Source: Planctomycetota bacterium (GTDB lineage: Bacteria > Planctomycetota > UBA8108 > UBA1146 > JAJFFE01). Taken from it: a DNA stretch of 47,115 nt. The stretch spans positions 1-47,115 of the forward strand of contig JAJFFE010000277.1 in the NCBI GenBank assembly GCA_021776775.1, read 5' to 3'. The notes beneath the pieces were generated by a model, which made no database searches, was not told the DNA's origin, and was given only the letters and a program-made list of their open reading frames with translations. The translations under genes were made by a program, and so were the position numbers. Shown here in pieces: positions 39,125-47,115 of this stretch. Position 1 is the stretch's first letter. Every line of letters begins with the position of its first letter.

Positions 39125-39823
39125 TTACAGGTAGAGGATTCGCGAGCACTGGTTGCAGATCATGAGTTCACGCGCCGATTTTAGCTGGTTCAGCAGCTGC
39201 GGCATGAGAGCCATGTGGCAGCCCGCACACACGCCGCCTTCCGCAGTCACCACGCTGGTGACCCTGTAGCGTGAGAACAGCAAGTCGTATTTGTCGAGGA
39301 ACTCGGCGTCTATCGATTCTCGGGCCGTCTCCCGTTCTTGGACGAGTTTGCCAGCTTCTGCGCGGATCTCCTCGAGTTCGGCGGTGAATTCGTCTTCGTC
39401 TTCGGAGAGGTCGTCTTCCGCTTGTCCGAGCGTCGACAGGATTTCCCGCTCGGCGCGGCGGATGAGATCCATTTCATCGAGGAGCGCCAGGAGCTTCTCC
39501 TCGACTTCGCTCTTCTCTTTCTCGAACCGCTCGATCTGCTGTTGGAGACCCTTGAACTCGGTATCGCTCGAGGACTGCCCTTTCCGGCGTTCGCTCTCCA
39601 CGATCTTTTCATCGAAGGACTTCACGTCGAGTTCGACGCGATCGATCTCGACCTTCTTCGCCTTCTTCATTGCGGAGATCTCGGCGCGGCGTTCCTGCAT
39701 TTCGCCGACTTCGCCACCCTGGACTTGGAGCGCCTGAGGGCGCCGCTCGAACTCTTTGAGAAGAATCTCAAGTCGAGCATCAATTTTCTGAAGCGCCTTC
39801 AGTTTTGCGACTTCGGGATGCAA
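39125..39823 (-). CDS. Coiled-coil protein with C-terminal C4 zinc ribbon (CdsZ/CT398-like)
   Basis: A 232-aa cytoplasmic protein. Residues 1 to about 190 are a long helical hairpin or coiled coil rich in Glu/Lys/Arg. The C-terminus holds two CxxC pairs, GGVCAGCHMAL and MICNQCSRILYL, forming the C4-type zinc ribbon found in this widespread bacterial family; the chlamydial member binds a type III secretion ATPase and sigma-54, but function elsewhere is unsettled. The start is TTG at 39823, decided by a near-perfect AAAGGAGGG 5 nt upstream (39837-39829) and by family length. The frame is open to 40117, but that part runs through the rpoD terminator. It is convergent with rnpB and downstream of rpoD. 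Confidence 0.88.
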   Translation of the reverse strand: MHPEVAKLKALQKIDARLEILLKEFERRPQALQVQGGEVGEMQERRAEISAMKKAKKVEIDRVELDVKSFDEKIVESERRKGQSSSDTEFKGLQQQIERFEKEKSEVEEKLLALLDEMDLIRRAEREILSTLGQAEDDLSEDEDEFTAELEEIRAEAGKLVQERETARESIDAEFLDKYDLLFSRYRVTSVVTAEGGVCAGCHMALMPQLLNQLKSARELMICNQCSRILYL

Positions 39824-39828
39824 CCTTG

Positions 39829-39837
39829 CCCTCCTTT
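39829..39837 (-). promoter_or_regulatory. Strong ribosome binding site that fixes a TTG start
   Basis: AAAGGAGGG on the minus strand, 5 nt before the TTG at 39823. Confidence 0.8.
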
Positions 39838-39957
39838 GTGGACTGCGGCCGAGCGTTGCAAGCGAGGGTACGGGATTCGGTGTTCCACTTTCAACCGCGA
39901 AGGTGGGTTGCAAAAGATGTGAGGGTCGGTCAAGGCCCCCGTCTTGGAATGAAAAAA

Positions 39958-39986
39958 GGCTCGAACCCCTGTTTGGGGTCCGAGCC
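39958..39986 (-). terminator. Rho-independent terminator of rpoD
   Basis: GGCTCG-A-ACCCC (39958-39969) pairs with GGGGT-C-CGAGCC (39975-39986) around a TGTTT-containing loop, with one mismatch. On the minus strand it is followed by a run of six T residues, 34 nt past the rpoD stop. Confidence 0.9.
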
Positions 39987-40019
39987 TCGCCAATTCCTTG
40001 TTGAACGCGAGTGCGCTCC

Positions 40020-41840
40020 CTAGCTGATCCCCTCGAGGAAGCCCTCGAGGTGACGTGCTCGAATCGGATGCTGCAGCTTCTTGACCGCTTTCGCTTCGAT
40101 TTGGCGAACGCGCTCACGAGTGACCTTGAAGATCTTGCCTACTTCTTCGAGCGTGTAGGTGTAGCCGTCTTCGAGGCCGTACCGCAATTTGATGATCTCG
40201 CGCTCACGGTACGTGAGCGTCTTGAGAACATCGCGCATCTTTTCCTTCAGCATCTCCTGAGTCGCGGCGTTGATCGGAGACTCTACGGAGCTGTCCTCGA
40301 TGAAGTCTCCGAAGAAGCCATCGTCCGAATCGCCGATCGGTCGATCGAGGGAGATCGGATGCTTCGAGATCTTGATCACCTTCCGAGTCTCCTCTTCGGG
40401 GATCTCGAGCTCTTGTGAGATCTCTTTGATGCTGGGCTCGTACCCGAGCTTTTGCATCAACTTCTTCGTCGCGTTGCGGACCTTGCTCATCGTTTCGATC
40501 ATATGCACCGGGATCCGGATGGTCCGGGCCTGATCGGCGATCGATCGCGTGATGGCTTGGCGAATCCACCAAGTGGCGTACGTCGAGAACTTGTATCCCC
40601 GTCGATACTCGTACTTCTCGACTGCTTTCATGAGTCCGGTGTTGCCCTCTTGAATCAAGTCGAGGAACGACAACCCACGATTGCGGTAGCGCTTCGCGAT
40701 AGAGACGACCAGTCGCAGGTTACCCGCTGACAACTTGCGTTTCGCGCGCTCGTAGTCGGCGAAGTACTTGTTCATGTTCCGCACTCGATCAAACAGAACG
40801 TCACGACTTTCCATCGCGACCTTCTCGAGTAGGAGCAGCTTCCCCTCCTCCTGCTCGGCGGCTTCCTTCTCGGACTTCTTGCGGCCCTTCTGGGCCCGTG
40901 CAAGCCGTCGCTCGGCCATGCGGAATCGGTGGCAATGGTTGCGCAGCCCATCTCGCAAGTTGTCGAGAATCTCGCGGCGGTAGGTGAGCTCGGCCAGGAG
41001 GAAGCCGATCTTGTTGGCGCGCGCTTCAATCTTCTCCGCGAGGCGTTCCTTGTAGCGTGCCGATAGTTTCGACGAGTACAGCTTCTCGAACTCGCTGCGG
41101 TTTTCCTGAAACAGCCGCTCGACCGTCGCCAAGTTTTGGCTGAGGCGCTGCATCATGTCTTCTCGAGTCGGCTCTCCCGACGACGGAGTCAACTTGATGA
41201 CTTTATCGATCGACTGATCACCACACATCACCTCCTGGGAGAGGCGTATCAGTGCATCCTGGCAGAACCCGGAAGTGTAGATGGACGTTCGGTACTGGTC
41301 GCGCGAGTTCTCGATCGTCTTTGCAAGGAGGAGTTCCTCGGCTCGTGTGAGGAGCGGAATCTCCCCCATTTGCGTGAGATACATCCGAACCGGATCGTCG
41401 ATTTTCTCCGGCAACATATCCATCTTGTCGTTGCCGAGATCGTCGAGTTGAACCGGATCATCCTTGATCCGAATGTTGTATTTCTCGAGCACGTCATAGA
41501 CGCGATCGATGCGCTCCGGAGAGTTGCACTCTTCCGGGAAGTACGCGTTGAACTCCTCGAAGGTGACTGCGCCGTGTTTTTTGCCGGTATGAATCAGGAG
41601 CTGGACGCCTTGGTCCATGGTGACCTTTCGGCCTCCACGACGACGTCCGGATCCAATATCCTCACCGATCAATTCCCGGAATTTGGCGGCCTCCGCTTCT
41701 GGATCGAAGGCACTGTCGTCTTCGTCAGCAGCGGCGGTAGCGGTGGTGGTGGTGGCGGTGGTCGCCGCCCCCTTGCCGTTCGCCGGTTCGGCGACGGCAA
41801 CATCGTCTGCCTTGGCTGTAGCCAATTCTTCCAAGCTCAT
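40020..41840 (-). CDS. rpoD: RNA polymerase primary sigma factor RpoD
   Basis: Housekeeping sigma factor, 606 aa. Region 1.1 (about 75-125, [22 protein letters not shown]), region 1.2 ([21 protein letters not shown]), a long non-conserved region (about 180-370), region 2 ([20 protein letters not shown], then [19 protein letters not shown] with the -10 recognition helix), region 3 and region 4.2 ([20 protein letters not shown], -35 recognition) are all intact. The first 60 residues are an Ala/Thr-rich low-complexity linker followed by acidic residues. ATG with GGAG 7 nt upstream. It lies 139 nt downstream of dnaG, as in the common dnaG-rpoD macromolecular synthesis arrangement, and ends in a clear terminator. 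Confidence 0.98.
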   Translation of the reverse strand: MSLEELATAKADDVAVAEPANGKGAATTATTTTATAAADEDDSAFDPEAEAAKFRELIGEDIGSGRRRGGRKVTMDQGVQLLIHTGKKHGAVTFEEFNAYFPEECNSPERIDRVYDVLEKYNIRIKDDPVQLDDLGNDKMDMLPEKIDDPVRMYLTQMGEIPLLTRAEELLLAKTIENSRDQYRTSIYTSGFCQDALIRLSQEVMCGDQSIDKVIKLTPSSGEPTREDMMQRLSQNLATVERLFQENRSEFEKLYSSKLSARYKERLAEKIEARANKIGFLLAELTYRREILDNLRDGLRNHCHRFRMAERRLARAQKGRKKSEKEAAEQEEGKLLLLEKVAMESRDVLFDRVRNMNKYFADYERAKRKLSAGNLRLVVSIAKRYRNRGLSFLDLIQEGNTGLMKAVEKYEYRRGYKFSTYATWWIRQAITRSIADQARTIRIPVHMIETMSKVRNATKKLMQKLGYEPSIKEISQELEIPEEETRKVIKISKHPISLDRPIGDSDDGFFGDFIEDSSVESPINAATQEMLKEKMRDVLKTLTYREREIIKLRYGLEDGYTYTLEEVGKIFKVTRERVRQIEAKAVKKLQHPIRARHLEGFLEGIS

Positions 41841-41979
41841 TCACAAACTCCGTATTTCCGACTGCATCGTGCAGTCTCCGACGCGCGCAGCGCACGACGT
41901 CGCGGCAACCTCGCTCCGGGCTGCCCAGCCCAGCGCGAGACTCGGAAGTTGCTTCCCTTCGGGCACCTAAGTTGGCTCA

Positions 41980-44010
41980 TCACGAATGCCTTTCCCCCGC
42001 TGGGGTGACGACCTCCGCCGAAGCGGATTGGTCGTACGACTCGGTATTCGAAAGCCAACGTTCGGCTGTTTCGGAAAGCGTCCTCCAGTCACCCTTCTGT
42101 GTTCCTTTGAGGCGCGCGATTTCGGTTCGAATCTCCAGCTGTCGCCGGGTCAACGCTTCGACCGCGTCCGCCGTCGAACGAGCTGCGACACGCGGCTCGT
42201 TCGATGTTCGTTCTGTCGTACTCGTAACGCCCCCACTCGAAATCGAGGGTGCGTCGGCGACCGTCGGCGACCCTGTGTTCGGGCCTCCCCACGCTGTCGC
42301 GCCGCGCCGGGCTGTCACTCGCTCGTAGCAGCTTTCCAGCCACCGGACGAGCAGGTCCCGGAGAAGATGCGTCGCGCGCTCTTCGTCGAAACCGTTGTCT
42401 TCTAAACGTTCGGTAAGACCGAGGAGTTTGGATTTCTCTCCCGGGTCTTCGACGTCGAGAGGCGTCAGCACGCCATCTTGCTTCACCAGTTGGTTTGCGA
42501 GGCGGTTCAGCACCGGCTCGGCAAACGACGCCGGCGGATGAAGTTGCAGTAAGAGTTGCGCCCATTCGGCGCTCGCGAGGGCTCCGAGCAGGATCCACTC
42601 CTCATCACCCGCGATGCGTCGGGACGGAGCGCGTGGCGGCGGTTCATGAGAGTGTACTTGTCGTGCCGGAGCGGGGGGGCGTGCTCGGCCAAATTCACGG
42701 TTCAGGATCGAGTCGCCGACTCCGATGCGACGGGCGATGACCCTAAGCCCTTCCTGCACGCGAATGGCAGAGTCCATCAAGTGCAGGTATTCGAAGCAGT
42801 GCCGAGCGACTTGCTCTTTTGCAGGGCCCGGAGACTCTGAGCTGAGGCCGTGCGTGCGAATCGCTTCATCCACCACGAATGCGAGCGCCTCTTTGGCTTG
42901 CTCGATCGCGGTTGAGAATTCGTCGGGTGAGCGACGAATCAAATCGCACGGATCGACCCCGGCCGGTAAGACGGCGACCGAGACGTCCAGTGATTGCGGC
43001 AGCAGCAAGCGAACAGCCTTCACTGCCGCCCGGCGTCCCGCCTCGTCACCGTCGAACACCAAGACGAGTCGTTCACAGTGGCGCGACACGGTATCGACGT
43101 TCGGTTCGGCCAGCGCCGTCCCAAGGGTCGCGACGGCGCCCTCGAACCCGGCTTGGTGGGCCATCATCACGTCTGTATACCCCTCCATGAGGAGCATTGT
43201 CCGCGTGCGACGGAGTGTCTCCCGTCCTTCGAAGTGTCCGTAGAGGAGTTCGCCCTTCCGGAACAGCGGAGACTCTGGAGAGTTGATGTACTTCGGTTCC
43301 TTGCGTTCGGAGGACGCTGCGCCGTCGGACGTCGTCTCGTCGGAGGATTCCGCACCCTCGAGAATCCGTCCACCGAACCCGACCACGTAACCCTGAGCGG
43401 TTCTAATCGGGAAAATGACTCGATTGCGATACCCATCGTAGGTGCGACCCGATTTTGCTTCGCGCAGTAAGCCCATGGTCTTTGCACGCGCGACTGATTC
43501 GAGTCCGAGTGGGTTCAGGACTTCGGCCAAGGTTTGCCAACTCGGCGGTGAGTAGCCGATGCGAAACCGAGCGATGGCGTCGGTGGTGAAGCCTCGTTCC
43601 TCGAGGTACTCGCGGGCCCCCGCTCCCTGAGGAGCAGCGAGCTGGTTTTGAAACCAGGTGGCTGCTCGATCCAGGAGGCTCAGGTCTCGTTTTCGGAGGT
43701 CGTACTCTTCGCTGGTTGGGCCGCCGCGACGCTCCAGTCGGATACCGGCTCGATTTGCCAACTGTTGAAGCGCGTCGCGGAACTCAAGGTTGTCCAGTCG
43801 CATCACGAACGTGAAGATGTCACCGCGTTCGTCACAACCGAAACAGTGATAGCTCCCGCGTTCCGGGTCGACTTTGAACGACGGCGTCTTCTCGCGGTGA
43901 AAGGGGCACAGGGCCTTGAACTTGTGGCCATCCGGAAGCAGCGGGAAGTACTCCTGGATGACATCGGCGATCGGATTGGCGTCGCGCACGCGCTCTCGAT
44001 CATCGTTCAT
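41980..44010 (-). CDS. dnaG: DNA primase DnaG
   Basis: Makes RNA primers for replication. 676 aa from the ATG at 44010. The N-terminal zinc-binding domain has C35, H38, C56 and C59 (CPFH...YHCFGC). The RNA polymerase-like core contains FGGRILEG, and the TOPRIM domain has LLMEGYTDVMMAHQAG (catalytic Glu) and VFDGDEAGRRAA (DxD). The C-terminal helicase-binding part is poorly conserved as usual, and has a Pro/Arg-rich linker (near PPAPARQ) and a Thr/Ser-rich insert (near PTVADAPSISSGG). A TTG three codons upstream (44019) is an alternative start; neither has a good ribosome binding site. Confidence 0.97.
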   Translation of the reverse strand: MNDDRERVRDANPIADVIQEYFPLLPDGHKFKALCPFHREKTPSFKVDPERGSYHCFGCDERGDIFTFVMRLDNLEFRDALQQLANRAGIRLERRGGPTSEEYDLRKRDLSLLDRAATWFQNQLAAPQGAGAREYLEERGFTTDAIARFRIGYSPPSWQTLAEVLNPLGLESVARAKTMGLLREAKSGRTYDGYRNRVIFPIRTAQGYVVGFGGRILEGAESSDETTSDGAASSERKEPKYINSPESPLFRKGELLYGHFEGRETLRRTRTMLLMEGYTDVMMAHQAGFEGAVATLGTALAEPNVDTVSRHCERLVLVFDGDEAGRRAAVKAVRLLLPQSLDVSVAVLPAGVDPCDLIRRSPDEFSTAIEQAKEALAFVVDEAIRTHGLSSESPGPAKEQVARHCFEYLHLMDSAIRVQEGLRVIARRIGVGDSILNREFGRARPPAPARQVHSHEPPPRAPSRRIAGDEEWILLGALASAEWAQLLLQLHPPASFAEPVLNRLANQLVKQDGVLTPLDVEDPGEKSKLLGLTERLEDNGFDEERATHLLRDLLVRWLESCYERVTARRGATAWGGPNTGSPTVADAPSISSGGVTSTTERTSNEPRVAARSTADAVEALTRRQLEIRTEIARLKGTQKGDWRTLSETAERWLSNTESYDQSASAEVVTPAGERHS

Positions 44011-44019
44011 CGGCTGCAC

Positions 44020-44806
44020 CGCTTCGAGTTGGGACTACGTGCGCGAAGGCACGAACAAAACATCATGAACAAGCAGACACAAGCAGGCTTTGACGGTAGT
44101 CAAGCCGCGGGTCATGCACAGGTTTCGGGTGACACGTCGTAAGCAGCAACGAGTGGCGACAACTACCCAACTCGATTGCCAAAAGGCAGGTAGGACTCAA
44201 CGGACAAAATCGCTCGACCCCAGCCACTGAGGGCGCACGACTGGACTGCCTCGACGTAGAAGACTTCGACGAGAAACGGTGCGTGTACGTGGACCGAGAT
44301 CACACGCGACAATCGCCCCAGCTTCCTACCGCACGCGAGGCGTGGTCGATAGCCGCTGAGTGCACTGTCAAAACCGAATCTTCGTTTGTTGCGACGTCAA
44401 AGCACGGGCAGTCTTTGAACCGTAGAACCGACCTTGAGGAAGAGCGGACTCCACCCCTCGAGACTGCCCAGACCCCTCCGCCGGGCTATCTCGCTCCGCA
44501 TCGCTTTTCTGCCATACTTGGCATTGCCATTTCCGGCACCTCCGAGAGGGGGACTCTCAGAATCGACGGAATGATAGCGATCGAGCCCGAGCGCGGCCAC
44601 GAGATTCATGAGAACTTGTCCGAATTTCTTTGGACTCGCGCCCCGCTTGAAGACAAACTGCCGGGCTCGCCGTCGTCCGGGGGTGGGGTCGACCTACCTT
44701 CTGAAAGCAGGCTAGCCCCGTGTCTGGGGCGTCGCAAAGTCGTGCAGGGCCGGCTCGGCATCCAAGTATCGAAACTCCTGCAGCATCGACGCCCGGAAGC
44801 GGCGCT
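44020..44806. other. Gene-poor region upstream of dnaG
   Basis: About 790 bp without a supported gene between rsmA and dnaG. A 70-codon minus-strand frame (44397-44609) and long plus-strand frames are unconvincing: none has a ribosome binding site with a recognisable product. No rpsU (S21) gene, common upstream of dnaG in other bacteria, was found. A TTGACA is present on the minus strand (44371-44366), but no -10 element stands at the right distance. Confidence 0.4.
44715..44730 (-). terminator. Possible rsmA terminator hairpin
   Basis: GCCCC/GGGGC (44715-44719 and 44726-44730) forms a short stem about 75 nt after the rsmA stop, with no strong T-tract. Confidence 0.4.
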
Positions 44807-45727
44807 TCAATCGAGGCCGAGTCTCGTCCAATCCTCTTGTGTCAGGATCTCCGCAAGGCGGACGAATTGCGGCGGGGCCAGTTGCTCCGGGCGCAACGTC
44901 GGATCGATTCCGGCGGACGCCCAATCGGGCGGGCCCTGGCTACCCTTCCCTATGATCGCCCGTAGCATTTTCCGGCGTTGCCGAAACAGTCTGCGTCCCA
45001 ATCGGTGGGCGCGCCCGATGCCATCGGCGTATTCCGCATTCGCGAACCGACGCCAGACGTAAAATGCGGACTCCACCTTCGGTGGCGGAGAAAAGAGCTG
45101 GCGCCCGACTCGCCGAGCGATCACTCCTCGTCCGAGCAGGCTCAAGGTGACGCTGATAGCGCCGTAATCCTTACCACCAGGAGAGGCGCACCAGCGTTCG
45201 GCTGCTTCCGACTGCACGAGAACTCCGACGATCTCTAGCTGCGGATTCCGGAGTTCGAGCAGCAGTTGCACGACTGGGCTCGCGATGGCATACGGGAGGT
45301 TGGCGATGAGATGGATTGCAGCGCTGTCTTGCTGAAGCTCTTGGGTCAGGGACGAACTCAGCTGGTTCTTGTTGGCGAGTGCGTCTCCGACGACGAGGGA
45401 GAAGTCGGCGTTCCCTTCCGGTTCTTCGATGACGCTGTCCCGGCCGACGATTCGCGCCGGTCGTAGCGACTCTCGAAGGTAGTCGACCAGCACCGACTCG
45501 ATCTCGACAGAAACGACCCGATGGCCCCGTTCCAGGAGCCGTCGGGTCAGAGTTCCTGCCCCGGCGCCGATTTCGACAATACGAGATCGGGCCGGCAGTT
45601 GCGCATCGTCAATGAACGCGTCGAGAAGCTGTCGATCGAAGAGGAAGTTTTGTCCCCGCCGACGGTCCGGCCGAAATCCGCGCTGCCGCAAGTCGGCAAG
45701 GATTTCTCGCCGTTCAGACTCGGTCAA
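44807..45727 (-). CDS. rsmA: 16S rRNA (adenine-N6)-dimethyltransferase
   Basis: KsgA/RsmA dimethylates two adjacent adenines near the 3' end of 16S rRNA as a late assembly check. 306 aa from the TTG at 45727 (E. coli 273). Motifs: RRGQNFLFD at the N-terminus, the SAM-binding VEIGAGAGTLTRRLLERG, acidic VSVEIES, VVGDAL and the catalytic NLPY in LIANLPYAIASPV. A longer reading to a TTG at 45805 would overlap the lipoprotein gene by 65 nt; the 45727 start gives normal spacing (13 nt). The ribosome binding site is weak. It is probably co-transcribed with the upstream lipoprotein. Confidence 0.93.
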   Translation of the reverse strand: MTESERREILADLRQRGFRPDRRRGQNFLFDRQLLDAFIDDAQLPARSRIVEIGAGAGTLTRRLLERGHRVVSVEIESVLVDYLRESLRPARIVGRDSVIEEPEGNADFSLVVGDALANKNQLSSSLTQELQQDSAAIHLIANLPYAIASPVVQLLLELRNPQLEIVGVLVQSEAAERWCASPGGKDYGAISVTLSLLGRGVIARRVGRQLFSPPPKVESAFYVWRRFANAEYADGIGRAHRLGRRLFRQRRKMLRAIIGKGSQGPPDWASAGIDPTLRPEQLAPPQFVRLAEILTQEDWTRLGLD

Positions 45728-45740
45728 ACCACGGACCCGA

Positions 45741-46484
45741 TCACCTGCCGAGTCGTACCTCGACTCGTCGACATTGCTTCTTGCCCTCTTCACTGGTCTC
45801 GTCAACGACGCCCTCTGCGGGGACCGAGTACCCGTATCCGTGCAGGCGGCAGAACTCTTCCTTGACGCCCTCCTTGGTCAGGTAGTCGAACACGGCGTGG
45901 GCGCGCTTGACCGAGAGGAACCAGTTGTCCTTGTTGACCGATGCCGTCTTCTTCACCGGCACCACGTCCGTGTGCCCTTCGATGTAGACCGCTCGGCCGG
46001 CGTACTTCGTCTTCAACAAGCGTGCGAGTTCATCGAGTGCTTTCCGCTGACTCGGCTTGAGTCCAGACTTTCCGGAATCGAAGTTGAGTTCTCGGAGGAT
46101 GAGAGCCCCGGATGACGACATTTCCAGCCCCGTCGCGCTCGCGTCGGACTGGGAAAAGGAGCCAGGCATCGGAAGCGTTGGCATGCCGGCGATCTGCTCT
46201 TCAAGTCGAGAGTTCGCCTCTCGACAGTCGTCGAGCGCCATCTGCAGGCCCTCGATCTGTTGGTTCTTGGCGTTGATCGTGACGTTCATGAGCTCGCTAC
46301 CACTGCGGTTGGCAGAGAAGTCGCGGCGCGCATTTCCCAGGGCTCGTTCGAGGTCCCGATTAAGCGAGTTGGCCAGGTCGAGGGCCTTGGTGACCTTCTG
46401 GTGTTGGACGTATGGAACACAGCCAGTGGCAACGAGGGCGACCAGTGTGACAGCTGTCAGGGGCAGACAACGACGGAGGAACAT
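45741..46484 (-). CDS. OmpA/Pal-type peptidoglycan-binding lipoprotein
   Basis: A 247-aa envelope protein. It starts MFLRRCLPLTAVTLVALVATGC, a lipoprotein signal peptide with ATGC as lipobox. The middle (about 30-105) is a predicted coiled coil, then a short Pro/Ser linker, then an OmpA C-terminal domain (about 125-247): LRELNFDSGKSGLKPSQRKALDEL, the peptidoglycan-contacting EGHTD and NWFLSVKRAHAVFDYL. The NW-LS-RA pattern is shared with MotB-type domains. The ATG at 46484 has GGGAAGG 8 nt upstream and is preferred over 46490. It anchors the outer membrane to peptidoglycan by analogy with the family. Confidence 0.9.
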   Translation of the reverse strand: MFLRRCLPLTAVTLVALVATGCVPYVQHQKVTKALDLANSLNRDLERALGNARRDFSANRSGSELMNVTINAKNQQIEGLQMALDDCREANSRLEEQIAGMPTLPMPGSFSQSDASATGLEMSSSGALILRELNFDSGKSGLKPSQRKALDELARLLKTKYAGRAVYIEGHTDVVPVKKTASVNKDNWFLSVKRAHAVFDYLTKEGVKEEFCRLHGYGYSVPAEGVVDETSEEGKKQCRRVEVRLGR

Positions 46485-46861
46485 ATGCATGACCTTCCCG
46501 GCCGAGCGATTCGAGTGGTGCGGCGGTTGGCACAGGGGCCGGCCGGCGTGAACCACACAGAATGCGGCTTCAATTTCAGCCCGAGACGCGGCCCGGATGC
46601 TGAGGTAGCGAGGTGCCGACGAGCGGCGAATTGATGACAATGAAGCCCGCGTGCGGACACACTATCGATACCGAGCAGCCCTGTGAGCGTGCTCATCAAA
46701 GCGGCGTACCGAAAGGTTACCGAACGGAAGAGTCGGGAGGCGGGAACCCAAACCCAGAGGGCTGGCGGAGTGTGCCACAAAACGAAGCTCGGGGAAAGGA
46801 GAAGGCGGGAAACTCGGGACGCACGCTGGGTCGAGAGCGTCGTCACTCAGAAGATGAAAGA
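46485..46861. other. Intergenic region upstream of the OmpA-like gene
   Basis: No supported gene. Minus-strand frames up to 129 codons in this interval have no motif or ribosome binding site. No clear promoter was found. Confidence 0.35.
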
Positions 46862-46891
46862 ACGGGCGAAGCACGTCGTGCTTACGCCCGT
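46862..46891 (-). terminator. Hairpin terminator of the small membrane protein gene
   Basis: ACGGGCG/CGCCCGT with inner AAGCAC/GTGCTT makes a 13-bp stem with one bulged A (46862-46891), 28 nt past the stop; the minus-strand tail is TTCTTTC. Confidence 0.75.
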
Positions 46892-46918
46892 CCTTTGTCA
46901 AAGAGGAATGACTCGAGA

Positions 46919-47110
46919 TCAGAAGAGACCGATCACAGTCTCTACCAGCGAGTTCCCCATGAGCAGCATGCTGTCGTCACCGAACGGGTAGACGCCACCT
47001 TCGGCTGCGATCATGTTCAGGACGATCGCCGCCGGAACCAGCGCGATAACCAGGCACGCGGCAAGCGTGATGGTGAACGCGGCATGCGACTGCTTCTTGA
47101 CCATTTGCAC
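46919..47110 (-). CDS. Small predicted membrane protein (5' end possibly outside window)
   Basis: 63 aa if it starts at the GTG at 47110, or 61 aa from the ATG at 47104; the frame remains open to the window edge, so the true start may lie beyond it. A basic start (MVKKQSH) is followed by one strong hydrophobic segment (about residues 12-34) and a less hydrophobic C-terminal stretch. Followed by a good terminator, which supports a real transcript. I do not recognise the family. Confidence 0.55.
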   Translation of the reverse strand: MQMVKKQSHAAFTITLAACLVIALVPAAIVLNMIAAEGGVYPFGDDSMLLMGNSLVETVIGLF

Positions 47111-47115
47111 GCTGC

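Noticed and set aside
44283..45062. 259-codon plus-strand frame partly in the gap upstream of dnaG
   Set aside because: It runs antisense into rsmA and shows no motif or ribosome binding site.
1..47115. CRISPR arrays, insertion sequences, prophage or defence islands
   Set aside because: No regularly spaced repeats, transposase, integrase or known defence gene was found; gene content is mostly core housekeeping.

Overview
The window looks like chromosomal DNA of a GC-rich bacterium, most likely a member of the Planctomycetota. The evidence is a secreted protein with a cohesin-like domain and the two-repeat, Asp-rich dockerin-like tail common in that phylum, a tandem double-length UvrA of the kind known from the PVC superphylum, a kinase fused to an ATPase-like/TPR region, a VIT/von Willebrand A protein, and a PA14-containing envelope protein. 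This placement is an inference from gene content; no marker-gene phylogeny was run. TTG starts are unusually common: at least five genes have no other good start or have a ribosome binding site that fits TTG.

Region 1 (1-7590, minus strand) is a four-gene operon read right to left: a polyprenyl diphosphate synthase, D-Ala-D-Ala ligase, an inositol-monophosphatase-family enzyme and a fused double UvrA that runs off the left edge. Region 2 (7591-10450) holds a secreted cohesin/dockerin-type protein and a Mn-type superoxide dismutase, each with its own leader. Region 3 (10591-25519, plus strand) is a complete, canonically ordered 14-gene nuoA-N operon for respiratory complex I. Its genes mostly overlap or abut, and a metallo-beta-lactamase-fold hydrolase follows nuoN by 4 nt. 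A bidirectional hairpin terminator separates it from the next, convergent block.

Region 4 (25669-35081, minus strand) contains a secreted VIT-vWA protein, a LysM L,D-transpeptidase, the infC-rpmI-rplT translation operon with a strong promoter and a structured leader, a Ser/Thr kinase with a degenerate ATPase and TPR-like tail, and a short DprA. Between dprA and a divergent zinc-binding orphan lies a compact cluster of DnaA-box-like sequences, three of them spaced exactly 11 bp apart. Region 5 (35573-38977, plus strand) has the zinc-binding orphan, a small secreted protein, a secreted transglutaminase-like/TPR/PA14 fusion, and rnpB, the RNase P RNA, which is clearly recognisable.

Region 6 (39125-47110, minus strand) is an information-processing and envelope block: a coiled-coil zinc-ribbon protein, the primary sigma factor RpoD, primase DnaG, a gene-poor gap of about 0.8 kb, rRNA dimethyltransferase RsmA, an OmpA/Pal-like lipoprotein and a small membrane protein at the right edge. 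No insertion sequences, CRISPR arrays, prophage genes, rRNA or convincing tRNA genes were seen. No obviously new multi-gene system is present. The most interesting signals are the DnaA-box cluster, the infC leader with its non-AUG start, the double UvrA, the kinase with a degenerate ATPase, the transglutaminase/TPR/PA14 fusion and a metal-ligand substitution in Ddl.
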